Assembly (NCBI GenBank): GCA_024228935.1
Contig: JAAESX010000102.1
Coordinates: forward strand, 1-35,464
Direction of reading: 5' to 3'
DNA length: 35,464 bases
Source: Pseudomonadota bacterium
Lineage (GTDB): Bacteria; Myxococcota_A; UBA796; CAJQPC01
Positions 7,186-16,507 of the stretch are shown here, piece by piece. The notes under the pieces were generated by a model. The model saw only the letters and a program-made list of their open reading frames with translations, had not been told where the DNA came from and made no database searches. Numbering within the stretch: position 1 is the stretch's first letter; each line of letters begins with the position of its first letter. The position numbers and the translations under genes were made by a program.

Positions 7186-8785
7186 TCGGGCTGGTTCGCC
7201 GGGGAGCGTGAGACTCGACCACGCTCTCGGCGGCACGCACGCCATCGAGGGCGGCGCTCACGATACCGCCCGCGTACCCGGCCCCCTCTCCGACCGGAAG
7301 GAGGCCCGAAAGCGTCGTGCTGTGACGCTCTCGCCCGCGCAGGAACCGCAGCGGGGCCGTCGTCCGCGTCTCCGGCGCGATGAGGACGGCCTCGGGGCCG
7401 GCGAAGCCCGGGAGTTCGCGGTCGAACTGCCGGATGGCCCGGACGAGGCCACCGATGATCCCCTCGGGCAGCACATCCCGCAGGTCCGCCGGGATGACGC
7501 CCTGGGGGTAGCTGGTGCGCGGCACGTCCGCGCTCGCCCGACGCGCGAGCAGGTCCTGGACGCGCTGAGCCGGGGCCCGGTAGTCCCCCCCCAGCGCGAA
7601 CGCCTTCCGCTCGATGCTCGCCTGGTACCGAAGCCCGGCGAGAGGGTCGCGACCCGGGAACTCGGTCGGGTCGACGTGCACGATGATGGCGCTGTTCGCC
7701 CAGAACGCACGCCGCGCAGAGAAGCTCATCCCATTGACGACGACATGCTCAGGGTGGTTCGTCGCCGGCACGACCATGCCGCCCGGGCACATACAGAACG
7801 TGTGGGCCCGCCGTCCCTTGTCCGGCGTCCACGTCAGGCGGTAGCTGGCGGGGGGCAGGTCTCCCCGCTCGTGCCCATACCGACCGTGGTCGATCACCGT
7901 CTGGGGGTGCTCGATCCTGGCGCCGATGGAGATCGGACGCGCGACGGCCTCGGCTCCGGCGTCGACCAGGGCGCTGTAGACGTCGCGAGCCGAGTGCCCC
8001 GTGGCGACCAGTACGGGGGCGCCGCGAAGCTCCTCGTTTCCGGCCAGACGCACGCCGACGCAGCTTCCGTTCTCGGTCAGGAACTCACTCACGGCGGCAC
8101 CGAAGCGCACCTCGCCGCCGAGAGAGCGGATGCGCTCGCGGAACCTCGGGAGCAGCGCCCGCACCCTGTCGGTTCCCAGGTGGGCCCAGGCCTCGCGGCG
8201 GATCTCGGGGTCCGCGCCCATCTGGACGAGCCTGGAGAAGACGTACCCGAGATCCCCATCCCGCTTGCGTGTGTAGATCTTGCCGTCCGAGAACGTCCCG
8301 GCGCCGCCCTCGCCAAACACCACGTTGCTCTCAGGGTCCAGCGCGGCCCCGCGCCAGGTCGCATTGACCGTCTTGACCCGATCTTCGACGGGCTCGCCTC
8401 GCTCGAGCAGGACCACCGGGGCCCCGGCCTCGGCCAGCCGGAGCGCCGCGAACAGCCCAGCCGGGCCCGCACCCACCACGATCGGTCGGACGCCGGCGGG
8501 CCACGTACTGCGCGGGATGTCGGCCAGGTCGAGCAGCCCGAACCGCAGTTCGTCCCGCTCGCTCCAGGCACGGACGCCACGGAGCCCCCGCGCCAGCAGC
8601 GCCGGCTCGTCACGCACCTCGACCTTGTAGTTGGCGACCCAGCGCTTCCGCCGCTGGCGGGCATCCAGGCTCTTCCGGACGAGCTGCGCCGTGAGCACCT
8701 CGGCCGGATCCAGCCCGAGGTGGGCACCGACCTGTGCTTCGTGCGCTCCGGTGCCGAGCTCGACGCCGCTGACGAGGATTGGCAC
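7166..8785 (-). CDS. FAD-dependent dehydrogenase, COG2509-like
   Basis: 539 residues from a GTG at 8785 with GGAG five bases upstream. The open frame running on to 10096 is antisense to gap and excluded. The N-terminal ~95 residues carry the small domain typical of this family (VRKSLDARQRRKRW). An FAD-binding Rossmann motif VGAGPAGLFAA begins at about residue 104, with Glu128 (LLERG) as the ribose-binding acidic residue. GEGGAGTFSDGKIYTR and CMCPGGMVVPATN are family hallmarks, and GEGAGYAGGI near the end completes the FAD site. Members occur widely, but their substrate is not established. It is divergent from gap, with 117 bp between the two starts. Confidence 0.9.
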   Translation of the reverse strand: MPILVSGVELGTGAHEAQVGAHLGLDPAEVLTAQLVRKSLDARQRRKRWVANYKVEVRDEPALLARGLRGVRAWSERDELRFGLLDLADIPRSTWPAGVRPIVVGAGPAGLFAALRLAEAGAPVVLLERGEPVEDRVKTVNATWRGAALDPESNVVFGEGGAGTFSDGKIYTRKRDGDLGYVFSRLVQMGADPEIRREAWAHLGTDRVRALLPRFRERIRSLGGEVRFGAAVSEFLTENGSCVGVRLAGNEELRGAPVLVATGHSARDVYSALVDAGAEAVARPISIGARIEHPQTVIDHGRYGHERGDLPPASYRLTWTPDKGRRAHTFCMCPGGMVVPATNHPEHVVVNGMSFSARRAFWANSAIIVHVDPTEFPGRDPLAGLRYQASIERKAFALGGDYRAPAQRVQDLLARRASADVPRTSYPQGVIPADLRDVLPEGIIGGLVRAIRQFDRELPGFAGPEAVLIAPETRTTAPLRFLRGRERHSTTLSGLLPVGEGAGYAGGIVSAALDGVRAAESVVESHAPRRTSPISGTSP

Positions 8786-8809
8786 ACGCCCTCCGTGACA
8801 GCCTCGTAA

Positions 8810-9901
<1,092 letters not shown>

Positions 9902-9902
9902 G

Positions 9903-11084
9903 ATGGCTGGCATCCGCACGCTCGAGAAGCTGGACGTCGCCGGACGTCGTGTCCTCCTCCGCCTCGATCTGAACGTCCCGCTGAACGGCGGGAAGATCGC
10001 GGACGCCACGCGCATCGAAGCGGCCTTGCCGACGCTGCGGTGGCTGATGGAGGCCGGCGCCCGCACCATCGTCTGCAGCCATCTCGGCCGCCCCAAGGGC
10101 CAGCGCGTCCCAGCGTTGTCGCTCGAGCCGGTCGCGGCCGACCTGGCCGAGCGCCTGGATGCCGAGGTCTACTTCGCCCACGACAGCGTGGGCCCCGACG
10201 TCGAGTACCTGTCCAAATCGCTCCAGGACGGCGGGCTCCTCGTCGTCGAGAACCTGCGCTTCCACGCCGGCGAGAAGGCGGGGTCCGAGGACTTCGCCCT
10301 GCAGCTCAGCCGCCTCGGCGACGTCTACGTCAACGACGCGTTCGGCGTGATGCACCGCGAGGACGCGTCGGTTGTCGGCGTGGTCCCCCACTTCGAGCAG
10401 GCCGGCATGGGCAAGCTCGTCGAGAAGGAGGTCGCGGCGCTGAGCAAGCTGCTCCGCGGGCCCGGCAAGCCGTTCGTCGGCATCCTGGGCGGCGCCAAGG
10501 TCAGCGACAAGATCGCGGTCATCGAGTCATTGATGCACCGCGTCGACGCCCTCATCATCGGTGGCGCCATGGCGTACACCTTCCTCGCGGCCAAGGACAT
10601 CCCGATCGGTGACAGCCTGGTCGAGGAGAACAAGATCCGCCTCGCGCGACGCCTCATCGAGCGCTGCACCGAGCGCCGGGTCAGCCTGTTCCTCCCCCAG
10701 GACCACATCGTCTCCGACAGCCCGGACGGCGAGCCGACGGTCACGCGGGCCATCGAGCCCGGCATGAAGGGCTTCGACGTCGGGCCCGAGTCCGTGGGCC
10801 TGTTCAGCGATGTCATCGGACGCGCCCAGACCGTCTTCTGGAACGGCCCCATGGGGATGTTCGAGAAGGAGGCCTTCGCGGGTGGGACGCGCGGGGTCGC
10901 CGAGGCCGTCGCCGCTGCGGACGCATACACCGTGGTCGGCGGCGGAGACTCCGCAGCCGCCATCAACCGCTTCGAGCTCAGCGAGCGCATCGGTCACATC
11001 TCGACGGGCGGGGGCGCCAGCCTGAAGTTCGTCGAGGGCCGAGACCTCCCGGGCATCGCGGCCCTCAAGTCCAAGGGAGCCTGA
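9903..11084 (+). CDS. pgk: Phosphoglycerate kinase
   Basis: 393 residues, the normal family length. It transfers the acyl phosphate of 1,3-bisphosphoglycerate to ADP, the first ATP-making step of lower glycolysis. Substrate-binding RLDLNVPLNGG (about 21-31) and SHLGRPKG (about 59-66) are visible, as are the nucleotide-side FVGILGGAKVSDK and the C-terminal VVGGGDSAAA and STGGGASL. Its ATG lies one base after the gap stop and its TGA one base before the tpiA GTG, so the three genes are tightly coupled. Confidence 0.98.
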   Translation: MAGIRTLEKLDVAGRRVLLRLDLNVPLNGGKIADATRIEAALPTLRWLMEAGARTIVCSHLGRPKGQRVPALSLEPVAADLAERLDAEVYFAHDSVGPDVEYLSKSLQDGGLLVVENLRFHAGEKAGSEDFALQLSRLGDVYVNDAFGVMHREDASVVGVVPHFEQAGMGKLVEKEVAALSKLLRGPGKPFVGILGGAKVSDKIAVIESLMHRVDALIIGGAMAYTFLAAKDIPIGDSLVEENKIRLARRLIERCTERRVSLFLPQDHIVSDSPDGEPTVTRAIEPGMKGFDVGPESVGLFSDVIGRAQTVFWNGPMGMFEKEAFAGGTRGVAEAVAAADAYTVVGGGDSAAAINRFELSERIGHISTGGGASLKFVEGRDLPGIAALKSKGA

Positions 11085-11085
11085 C

Positions 11086-11844
11086 GTGGCACGCCGACCC
11101 TTCATCGCTGGCAACTGGAAGATGAACAAGGGCCCCAACGAGGCCGATGAGCTCGCGCGCGAGCTGAAGTCGGCGCTCGCGGGCAACACGGCGGTCGACG
11201 TCGCCGTGGCTCCGCCGTCCATCTCCATCCCCGCCGTCGCTGCGCGCCTGCAGCACACGGGCATCCAGGTCGCCGCCCAGGACCTGCACCCGCAGGTCAG
11301 CGGCGCGTTCACGGGCCAGATCAGCGGCGAGATGATCCGCCAGCTCGGCGTCGCCTACGCCCTGTGCGGCCACTCCGAGCGGCGCGCGCTGTTCGGGGAC
11401 ACCGACGTGATCGTCAACGCGAAGGTCAAGGCGGCCTTCCGTGCTGGCCTTCTCCCTGTGCTCTGCGTCGGCGAGACGCTCGAGCAGCGGGACGGCGGAC
11501 AGGTCGAGGCCGTGATCGAGGCCCAGCTCTCCGGCGGCCTCGAGGGCCTCGAGGCCGATCAGGTCGCTGCGGTGACGCTGGCGTACGAGCCCGTCTGGGC
11601 GATCGGCACCGGCCGGACCGCCTCGCCCGCCCAGGCGCAGGAGGTCCACGCCTTCATCCGCGGCTGGCTGGGTCGGTACCCCGACTACGTCGCCCGCACC
11701 GTCCGCATCCAGTACGGCGGCAGCGTGAAGCCCGGCAACGCGGCCGAGCTGCTGGCCCAGCCCGACATCGACGGCGCGCTCGTCGGCGGTGCTGCCCTGA
11801 ACGCCGAGAGCTTCGCAGCCATCGTCGCCGCGGCCACCGCTTGA
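11086..11844 (+). CDS. tpiA: Triosephosphate isomerase
   Basis: 252 residues from a GTG start one base after pgk. It interconverts dihydroxyacetone phosphate and glyceraldehyde 3-phosphate. The substrate Lys in GNWKMN (Asn10, Lys12), the electrophile His96 in CGHSERR, the base Glu168 in AYEPVWAIGTG and the phosphate-binding YGGSVKPGN are all intact. Together with gap and pgk it forms a lower-glycolysis operon that continues into secG. Confidence 0.98.
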   Translation: MARRPFIAGNWKMNKGPNEADELARELKSALAGNTAVDVAVAPPSISIPAVAARLQHTGIQVAAQDLHPQVSGAFTGQISGEMIRQLGVAYALCGHSERRALFGDTDVIVNAKVKAAFRAGLLPVLCVGETLEQRDGGQVEAVIEAQLSGGLEGLEADQVAAVTLAYEPVWAIGTGRTASPAQAQEVHAFIRGWLGRYPDYVARTVRIQYGGSVKPGNAAELLAQPDIDGALVGGAALNAESFAAIVAAATA

Positions 11845-11889
11845 CAGTGACCGCCCAGGCGAGCATGTAGGGGAGCTTCGAGAGACACC

Positions 11890-12345
11890 ATGATCCTGTT
11901 CGTGACCGTGCTGCACATCTTCTTGTGCGTGCTCCTCATCCTCGTGATCCTCCTCCAGCCCGGCAAGGGCGGCGATGTCGCTTCGGCCTTCGGCGCCGGC
12001 GGCGGCGGCGGCGGCGGTGGGTCGAACGTGTTCGGTCCTCGAGGCCCTGGCTCGCTCCTCTCGAAGGCGACCACCGGCGTCGCGGTCCTGTTCATGGTGA
12101 CCTCGATCACCCTGGCCCTGAACTCCCAGGACAAGAGCCGCGGCGGCGCCGATGAGCTCGACGACGCCGTGACCATCGAAGAGGTCGAGGGCTTCGGTCT
12201 CCCGGCCTTCGAGACGAAGTCGCCGGAGACGCCCAGCATCATCCTGCCTGGTCAGGAGAACGCGGCCGGCGGAATGGGAGCCGGAACGCAGGCCCCGGCG
12301 CCCGAGCCCGAGCCCGAGATTCCCGATGAGATCCGGAACCGCTGA
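11890..12345 (+). CDS. secG: Preprotein translocase subunit SecG
   Basis: 151 residues. A first membrane helix (about 4-22) is followed by the family signature LLQPGKGGDVASAFG, a Gly-rich cytoplasmic loop, NVFGPRGPGSLL, and a second helix (about 58-78). SecG supports SecYEG-mediated export. The acidic and Pro-rich C-terminal tail, about 65 residues beyond the second helix, is longer than in E. coli SecG (110 aa). The gene lies 45 bases after tpiA and immediately before tRNA-Leu(GAG), an order shared with many proteobacteria. Confidence 0.95.
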   Translation: MILFVTVLHIFLCVLLILVILLQPGKGGDVASAFGAGGGGGGGGSNVFGPRGPGSLLSKATTGVAVLFMVTSITLALNSQDKSRGGADELDDAVTIEEVEGFGLPAFETKSPETPSIILPGQENAAGGMGAGTQAPAPEPEPEIPDEIRNR

Positions 12346-12351
12346 CAGGGC

Positions 12352-12379
12352 TTGACACCGGCCTTCGCGAGGTTAATTC
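12352..12379 (+). promoter_or_regulatory. Sigma-70-type promoter for tRNA-Leu
   Basis: Perfect -35 TTGACA (12352-12357), a 16-base spacer, then TAATTC (12374-12379) as -10. Predicted start is near 12386, about 14 bases before the mature tRNA. It begins seven bases after the secG stop, so the tRNA need not depend on readthrough. Confidence 0.7.
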
Positions 12380-12399
12380 GCGGGGGCTTCACCCAGCAT

Positions 12400-12484
12400 G
12401 CGCGGGTGGCGGAATTGGTAGACGCGCTAGGTTGAGGGCCTAGTGGCCGCTTTGGCTGTGAGGGTTCGAGTCCCTCCTCGCGCA
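12400..12484 (+). tRNA. tRNA-Leu (GAG)
   Basis: Type II tRNA with a long variable arm. Acceptor GCGCGGG (12400-12406) pairs with CTCGCGC (12477-12483) with one G-T pair, and the discriminator is A. The anticodon stem CTAGG/CCTAG encloses the loop TTGAGGG, giving GAG at 12434-12436. The T arm is GAGGG-TTCGAGT-CCCTC. CCA is not encoded, unlike the tRNA-Gly gene in this window. In E. coli the same tRNA (leuU) follows secG. Confidence 0.97.
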
Positions 12485-12488
12485 CTTC

Positions 12489-12524
12489 GAACGGACCGCC
12501 TCGGCGGTCCGTTCTTCTTCCTTG
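12489..12524 (+). terminator. Rho-independent terminator after tRNA-Leu
   Basis: GAACGGACCGC - CTCG - GCGGTCCGTTC is an 11-bp perfect stem with a CUCG tetraloop, followed by TTCTTCCTT on the + strand. It sits between tRNA-Leu and the convergent Fur-family gene, whose stop is at 12542. Confidence 0.85.
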
Positions 12525-12541
12525 AGTCGCTCCCCGCCGCG

Positions 12542-13000
12542 TCAGTCGCGGGGGGCGCACTCAGGGATGCACACGCCGTAGATCTCGTGGCGGTGATGCG
12601 TGACCCGAATGCCGAAGCGGGCGGCCACAGCTTCCTGCAGCTGCTCGATCTGCTCGTCCTCGAACTCGTAGATGCGCCCGCAGCGCCCGCAGATGAGGTG
12701 GTCGTGGTGCTCGTCGCCGAGCTCCGACAGCTCGTACCGGGTCTGCCCTTCGCCGAACTTCCGCTCGTCCGCGACGCCGGCCTCGGCGAGCATCTTCATG
12801 GTGCGGTACACGGTCGCGAACCCGATGCCCGGGTCCTTCTTCTGGGCCAGCGCCAACAGCTCGTTGAGCGTCAGGTGTCCGCCGGTGTCCAGGAACACGT
12901 TGACGATGCCGTCACGCTGCCGTGTATTGCGCTTTCCCTCTCTCGCCATGTACTCGGCGAGGCGTTTCCGGGCGCTGGCCGTACGGTCTTCGTGGCTCAT
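12542..13000 (-). CDS. Fur-family metal-responsive transcription regulator
   Basis: 152 residues from ATG 13000; the longer frame to 13030 lacks support. The N-terminal winged helix has NTRQRDGIVNVF and FATVYRTMKMLAEAG, the DNA-recognition helix region. The metal-binding core has DEHHDHLICGRCGRIYEFED (His98-Asp-His motif, Cys104 and Cys107) and a His-rich THHRHEIYG, followed by Cys144 and Cys148 for a structural zinc. The gene is probably a ferric-uptake-type regulator, but zinc, peroxide or manganese versions share these features, so no gene symbol is given. It lies downstream of the rplQ terminator in the same direction. Confidence 0.93.
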   Translation of the reverse strand: MSHEDRTASARKRLAEYMAREGKRNTRQRDGIVNVFLDTGGHLTLNELLALAQKKDPGIGFATVYRTMKMLAEAGVADERKFGEGQTRYELSELGDEHHDHLICGRCGRIYEFEDEQIEQLQEAVAARFGIRVTHHRHEIYGVCIPECAPRD

Positions 13001-13028
13001 GCCAGCCCCTAACAGGGTGCGACTCCCC

Positions 13029-13060
13029 ACAAACGAAAGAAGCCGCCCGAAGGCGGCTTC
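13029..13060 (-). terminator. Rho-independent terminator of the rplQ end of the ribosomal operon
   Basis: On the minus strand GAAGCCGCC - TTCG - GGCGGCTTC is a 9-bp perfect stem closed by a stable C(UUCG)G tetraloop, followed by TTTCGTTT. It lies 21 bases after the rplQ stop and 29 before the Fur-family start, ending the long ribosomal gene block. Confidence 0.9.
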
Positions 13061-13080
13061 TCGATACGCAGACGGTCGGC

Positions 13081-13593
13081 TCAGCCGGCGGTGTCAGCGT
13101 CCTCGGTGTCCTCGTCGGCGGCCGGAGCGGCCTCCTCGACTACGGGCTCGGGCTCATCGGCAGCGGCCTCGGAGGGCTCGTACGCCTCGACGAGCTCGAC
13201 GAGAGCCATCGGAGCGTTGTCGCCCGAGCGGAACCCGACCTTGTACGTGCGGGTGTAGCCGCCCGGACGGGTCTGGTAGCGCTCGCTGTACTCGTTGAAG
13301 AGCATCTCGAGGGCCTGCTTGTCCTGCACCTGCCTGGCGGCCAGGCGAATGGCGTGCACGCGGCGCGCCTTCGCATCGGCCAGCTCGTCGCCGGTCAGCG
13401 TGAGCAGCACGGACGGCGGCACCCGCTTCCCGAGCGTGATGAGCTTGTCGGCGACGGAGCGGAGCTCCTTGGCCTTGGCTTCGGTGGTCTGGATACGGCC
13501 GTGCAGGAACAGCGAGGTGACCATGTTCCGGTACATCGCCTTGCGGTGGCTGCTGTTGCGACCGAGCTTACGGCCGGACTTCATGTGACGCAT
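13081..13593 (-). CDS. rplQ: 50S ribosomal protein L17
   Basis: 170 residues. The conserved core ([57 protein letters not shown]) spans about residues 1-130, close to the 127 aa of E. coli L17. The final ~40 residues form a Glu/Asp/Ala/Pro-rich acidic tail that the core does not need. Such disordered tails occur in several lineages and their role is unclear. It is the last gene of the block, 54 bp after rpoA, with a strong terminator after it. Confidence 0.97.
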   Translation of the reverse strand: MRHMKSGRKLGRNSSHRKAMYRNMVTSLFLHGRIQTTEAKAKELRSVADKLITLGKRVPPSVLLTLTGDELADAKARRVHAIRLAARQVQDKQALEMLFNEYSERYQTRPGGYTRTYKVGFRSGDNAPMALVELVEAYEPSEAAADEPEPVVEEAAPAADEDTEDADTAG

Positions 13594-13647
13594 GGGTCTC
13601 TCCCAGGGCGAAGAAGGGCTGCGCGAGGGGCCGAAGCCCCATCGGCA

Positions 13648-14664
13648 TCAGGCCCGGTTCTTCGGGAAGTTGTGGAGCTTCATGCCGAGCGAGAGGCTCA
13701 TCTCGGACAGGATCTCCTTGATCTCGTTGAGCGACTTCCGGCCGAAGTTCTTGGTCTTCAGCATCTCTGCCTCGGTCCGCTCGACCAGCTGCCAGATGTA
13801 CTCGATGCCAGCGTTCTGCAGGCAGTTCGCCGAACGAACGGAGAGCTCGAGCTCATCGACGCGCTTGTAAAGGTGCTCGCTCCACTGCTCATCAGGCTCA
13901 GTCGTGTCCTGAATCGCGGGCTCGTCATCCTCGGAGAAGTTGACGAAGATGGCGAGCTGCTCACGGAGGATCTTCGCGGCGTAGGCCACGGCGTCCTCGG
14001 GAAGCACGGCGCCGTCGGTCCAGACCTCCAGCGTGAGCTTGTCGTAGTCGGTGCGACGGCCGACACGAGCGTTCGTGACGGTGTACTTCACCTTCTTGAT
14101 GGGCGTGTGGATGGAGTCCACGGGGATGATCCCGAGACCGCCGTCCTCGATCTTGTTGTTGACGGCGGGGACGTAGCCCTTGCCCATCTGGAAGTTGAGC
14201 TCCGCTCCGAACGCGCCCTCGGCCGTCAGCGTGGCGATGGGGTGCTCGGGGTTGAGGATCTCGGCCTCGACACCCTCGGCGAAGTTGATGTCGCCAGCGC
14301 GGACGACGATGCCGCTGCCGGCCTCACCCTTCGCGCTCACGGAGCCGGAGAAGCCGTCGATGCGGTCGGTCTTGACCAGGACGCCCTTCAGGTTGAGGAC
14401 GATGGTGGTCACGTCCTCGACGACGCCGGGGATGCTGGCGAACTCGTGCAGCACACCGTCGATGCGGACGGAGGTCACAGCGCAGCCCTGCAGCGAGCTG
14501 AGGAGCACGCGACGCAGGCTGTTGCCGAGAGTGATGCCGAAGCCCCGCTCGAGGGGACGAGCGACGAACTTGCCGTACTGGGTGGAGGAGCGGCCATCGC
14601 GCTCGACGCCCTTCGGACGGATCAGGTTGCGCCAGTTGGCGTACACGTTCTGGGGAATGCTCAT
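13648..14664 (-). CDS. rpoA: RNA polymerase alpha subunit
   Basis: 338 residues, normal length. The N-terminal assembly domain has [20 protein letters not shown] and the C-terminal domain (about 255-325) has [15 protein letters not shown] and [14 protein letters not shown], the part that contacts UP elements and activators. A GAGG lies eight bases before the ATG. In most bacteria rpsD (S4) sits just upstream; here 137 bp of non-coding DNA with two hairpins takes its place. Confidence 0.98.
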   Translation of the reverse strand: MSIPQNVYANWRNLIRPKGVERDGRSSTQYGKFVARPLERGFGITLGNSLRRVLLSSLQGCAVTSVRIDGVLHEFASIPGVVEDVTTIVLNLKGVLVKTDRIDGFSGSVSAKGEAGSGIVVRAGDINFAEGVEAEILNPEHPIATLTAEGAFGAELNFQMGKGYVPAVNNKIEDGGLGIIPVDSIHTPIKKVKYTVTNARVGRRTDYDKLTLEVWTDGAVLPEDAVAYAAKILREQLAIFVNFSEDDEPAIQDTTEPDEQWSEHLYKRVDELELSVRSANCLQNAGIEYIWQLVERTEAEMLKTKNFGRKSLNEIKEILSEMSLSLGMKLHNFPKNRA

Positions 14665-14734
14665 TGGATTACCTCGTGGGGTTTCTGCCGGCGGGACCAG
14701 TCACCGGCTCTACACCCCAGGTGGTGGAGTGCAG

Positions 14735-14793
14735 CCCCGGGACGCAAAACGTCCCGGGGTCCGTGGTCAGCGGCGGCCAGCGAGATGCTGGCC
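14735..14793 (-). other. Two perfect hairpins between rpsK and rpoA
   Basis: CCCCGGGACG - CAAAA - CGTCCCGGGG (14735-14759) and CGGCCAGC - GAGAT - GCTGGCCG (14774-14794) are perfect stems in the 137-bp gap where rpsD is normally found. Neither is followed by a T-run on the minus strand, so they look like leader or processing structures, not terminators. A role in rpoA regulation is inference. Confidence 0.5.
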
Positions 14794-14801
14794 GGCGGAA
14801 A

Positions 14802-15194
14802 TCAGACGCGGCGGCGCTTGGGAGCGCGGCAGCCGTTGTGCGGAATCGGCGTGACGTCCTTGATCATGCTGATCTTCAGACCGGCGTTCGAGATGGCGCG
14901 CAGCGCCGACTCACGACCGGATCCGGGACCCTTCACGTAGACACCAACCGTACGCATGCCGTTGTCCATCGCCTTCTTGGCGGCGTCCTCGGCGACCATC
15001 TGCGCGGCGAAGGGGGTGCTCTTGCGAGAACCCTTGAAGCCCTTCACGCCGGCACTCGACCAGGCGACGGTGTTGCCGGCCGGATCGGTGATGGTGACGA
15101 TGGTGTTGTTGAACGTGGCCTGGATGTGAACGACACCCGCGGGGATGTTCTTCTTGACGCGGCGTCCGCCCTTCTTCTTCTTCGGTGCAGCCAT
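14802..15194 (-). CDS. rpsK: 30S ribosomal protein S11
   Basis: 130 residues, typical. [32 protein letters not shown] and the C-terminal THR-type segment [15 protein letters not shown] are conserved family signatures. S11 forms part of the 30S platform near the E site. It lies 12 bp after rpsM. Confidence 0.98.
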   Translation of the reverse strand: MAAPKKKKGGRRVKKNIPAGVVHIQATFNNTIVTITDPAGNTVAWSSAGVKGFKGSRKSTPFAAQMVAEDAAKKAMDNGMRTVGVYVKGPGSGRESALRAISNAGLKISMIKDVTPIPHNGCRAPKRRRV

Positions 15195-15206
15195 GATGAA
15201 CTCCTT

Positions 15207-15572
15207 CTAGCGCTTGCGGCCAGGAACGCGCTTCGGTCCCTTCCGGGTACGGGCGTTCGTGTGAGTACGCTGGCCTCGCGCGGGGAGACCACGACGGTGC
15301 CGAAGGCCTCGGTAGGCACCGAGGTCGATGAGACGCTTGATGTTCATGGCGGTCTCCTTGCGGAGCTCACCTTCGACCTTGTGCGCCCGCTGGATGACTT
15401 CGCGGATGCGAGCCACCTCGACCTCGGAGAGGTCCTGGGTGCGGATGTTGTGGTCGACCTGAGCCTCGTCGCAGATCTGCGACGCGGTCGTCCGGCCGAT
15501 GCCGTAGATGTAGGTCAGTGCGATGTCGATCCGCTTGTTGCGCGGAAGGTCGACACCTTCGATACGTGCCAT
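15207..15572 (-). CDS. rpsM: 30S ribosomal protein S13
   Basis: 121 residues. The start [27 protein letters not shown] and the basic tail [18 protein letters not shown] are standard for S13, which contacts the P-site tRNA and bridges to the 50S subunit. It begins four bases after the rpmJ stop. Confidence 0.98.
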   Translation of the reverse strand: MARIEGVDLPRNKRIDIALTYIYGIGRTTASQICDEAQVDHNIRTQDLSEVEVARIREVIQRAHKVEGELRKETAMNIKRLIDLGAYRGLRHRRGLPARGQRTHTNARTRKGPKRVPGRKR

Positions 15573-15576
15573 GTCG

Positions 15577-15690
15577 CTATCCCTGCCGCTGCTTGTGCTT
15601 GGGGTTCTCGCAGATCACGCGAACCACGCCACGGCGCTTGATCACATGGCACTTGTCGCAGATCTTCTTCACGGAAGCTTGGACTTTCAT
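15577..15690 (-). CDS. rpmJ: 50S ribosomal protein L36 (zinc-binding form)
   Basis: 37 residues, [20 protein letters not shown] then [17 protein letters not shown]. The Cys11, Cys14, Cys27 and His32 zinc ligands are all present, so this is the C+ form. TCCCTCTCC just before the start gives GGAGAGGGA as SD on the minus strand. It is too short for ordinary ORF screens. infA, often just upstream, is absent; map lies 55 bp upstream. Confidence 0.97.
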   Translation of the reverse strand: MKVQASVKKICDKCHVIKRRGVVRVICENPKHKQRQG

Positions 15691-15745
15691 TCCCTCTCCT
15701 CGCCGGTCGAAGCCGGTTCATCGGTGGGCGTTTTTGGATGGACGC

Positions 15746-16507
15746 TCAGTCGAGCGTCGTCAGGATCTCGGGGCCGTCATCCGTCAACAGAACCGTGTGT
15801 TCAAAGTGAGCAGCGAGGCTTCCATCTCTCGTGACAACCGTCCAGCGGTCGCCCAGGGTGATGGTCCTGGCGCTGCCCATCGTGACCATCGGTTCGATGG
15901 CGAGGCACATTCCCGATCTCAAAGACAATCCCGTGCCGCGCTTGCCGAAGTTGGGAACGGCGGGCTCCTCGTGGAGGCGCTCTCCGATCCCGTGGCCGAC
16001 GAAGTTCCGGACGACTCCGAAGCCAGCGGCTTCGCATTTCGTCTGGATCCGGTTGCCGAGGTCACCCACGCGCGCGCCGGACTTGGCACAAGACACCGCC
16101 GTATATAGGGCAGCTTCGGTGACGTCAAGCAGCTCCTGGACACGCGGCGGAGGCTTGCCGAGGTACACGCTGAACGCCGAGTCCGCGTAGTAGCCGTCGA
16201 ACGACAGACCGAAGTCCAGCGAGATGAGATCTCCCTCGCTCAGGGCCTCGTCGTCGGGGATTCCGTGCACGACCTGGTCGTTCTTCGAGGCGCACAGACT
16301 GGCCGGGAACACGTCCCGCCCGACCTGGTAGCCCTTGAACGCGGGGACGGCGCCGCGCTTCCGCGTCTCGGACTCCGTCAGCGCGTCGAGCTCGGCGGTG
16401 GTGACGCCGGCCTCGACCGCCTGGCGGACCTCGTGGATGACCTCGGCGAGCAGCCGTCCCGAGGTGCGCATCTTCCGCACCGCAGCCGGGCTCTTGACGA
16501 GGTTCAC
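15746..16507 (-). CDS. map: Type I methionine aminopeptidase
   Basis: 253 residues from a GTG that overlaps the adk stop (GTGA). It removes the initiator Met from new proteins. The metal ligands are visible in order: LDFGLSFDGYYADSAF (two Asp), NFVGHGIGERLHEEP (His), AIEPMVTMG (Glu) and FEHTVLLTDDGPEIL (Glu). HEEPAVPNFG is characteristic of type I enzymes. The adk-map pairing is standard in spc operons. The start lies well inside the longer open frame because the adk reading frame covers the rest. Confidence 0.97.
   Translation of the reverse strand: MNLVKSPAAVRKMRTSGRLLAEVIHEVRQAVEAGVTTAELDALTESETRKRGAVPAFKGYQVGRDVFPASLCASKNDQVVHGIPDDEALSEGDLISLDFGLSFDGYYADSAFSVYLGKPPPRVQELLDVTEAALYTAVSCAKSGARVGDLGNRIQTKCEAAGFGVVRNFVGHGIGERLHEEPAVPNFGKRGTGLSLRSGMCLAIEPMVTMGSARTITLGDRWTVVTRDGSLAAHFEHTVLLTDDGPEILTTLD

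Noticed and set aside
7208..8809. 533-codon + strand open frame
   Set aside because: It is antisense to the FAD dehydrogenase, which has clear motifs. Composition (Arg/Asp/His/Pro rich) is typical of a shadow frame.
12922..14940. 672-codon + strand open frame across rplQ and rpoA
   Set aside because: It is entirely antisense to well-conserved L17 and RpoA; high-GC genes routinely leave long open frames on the other strand. It shows no family motif and repeats simple residue biases.
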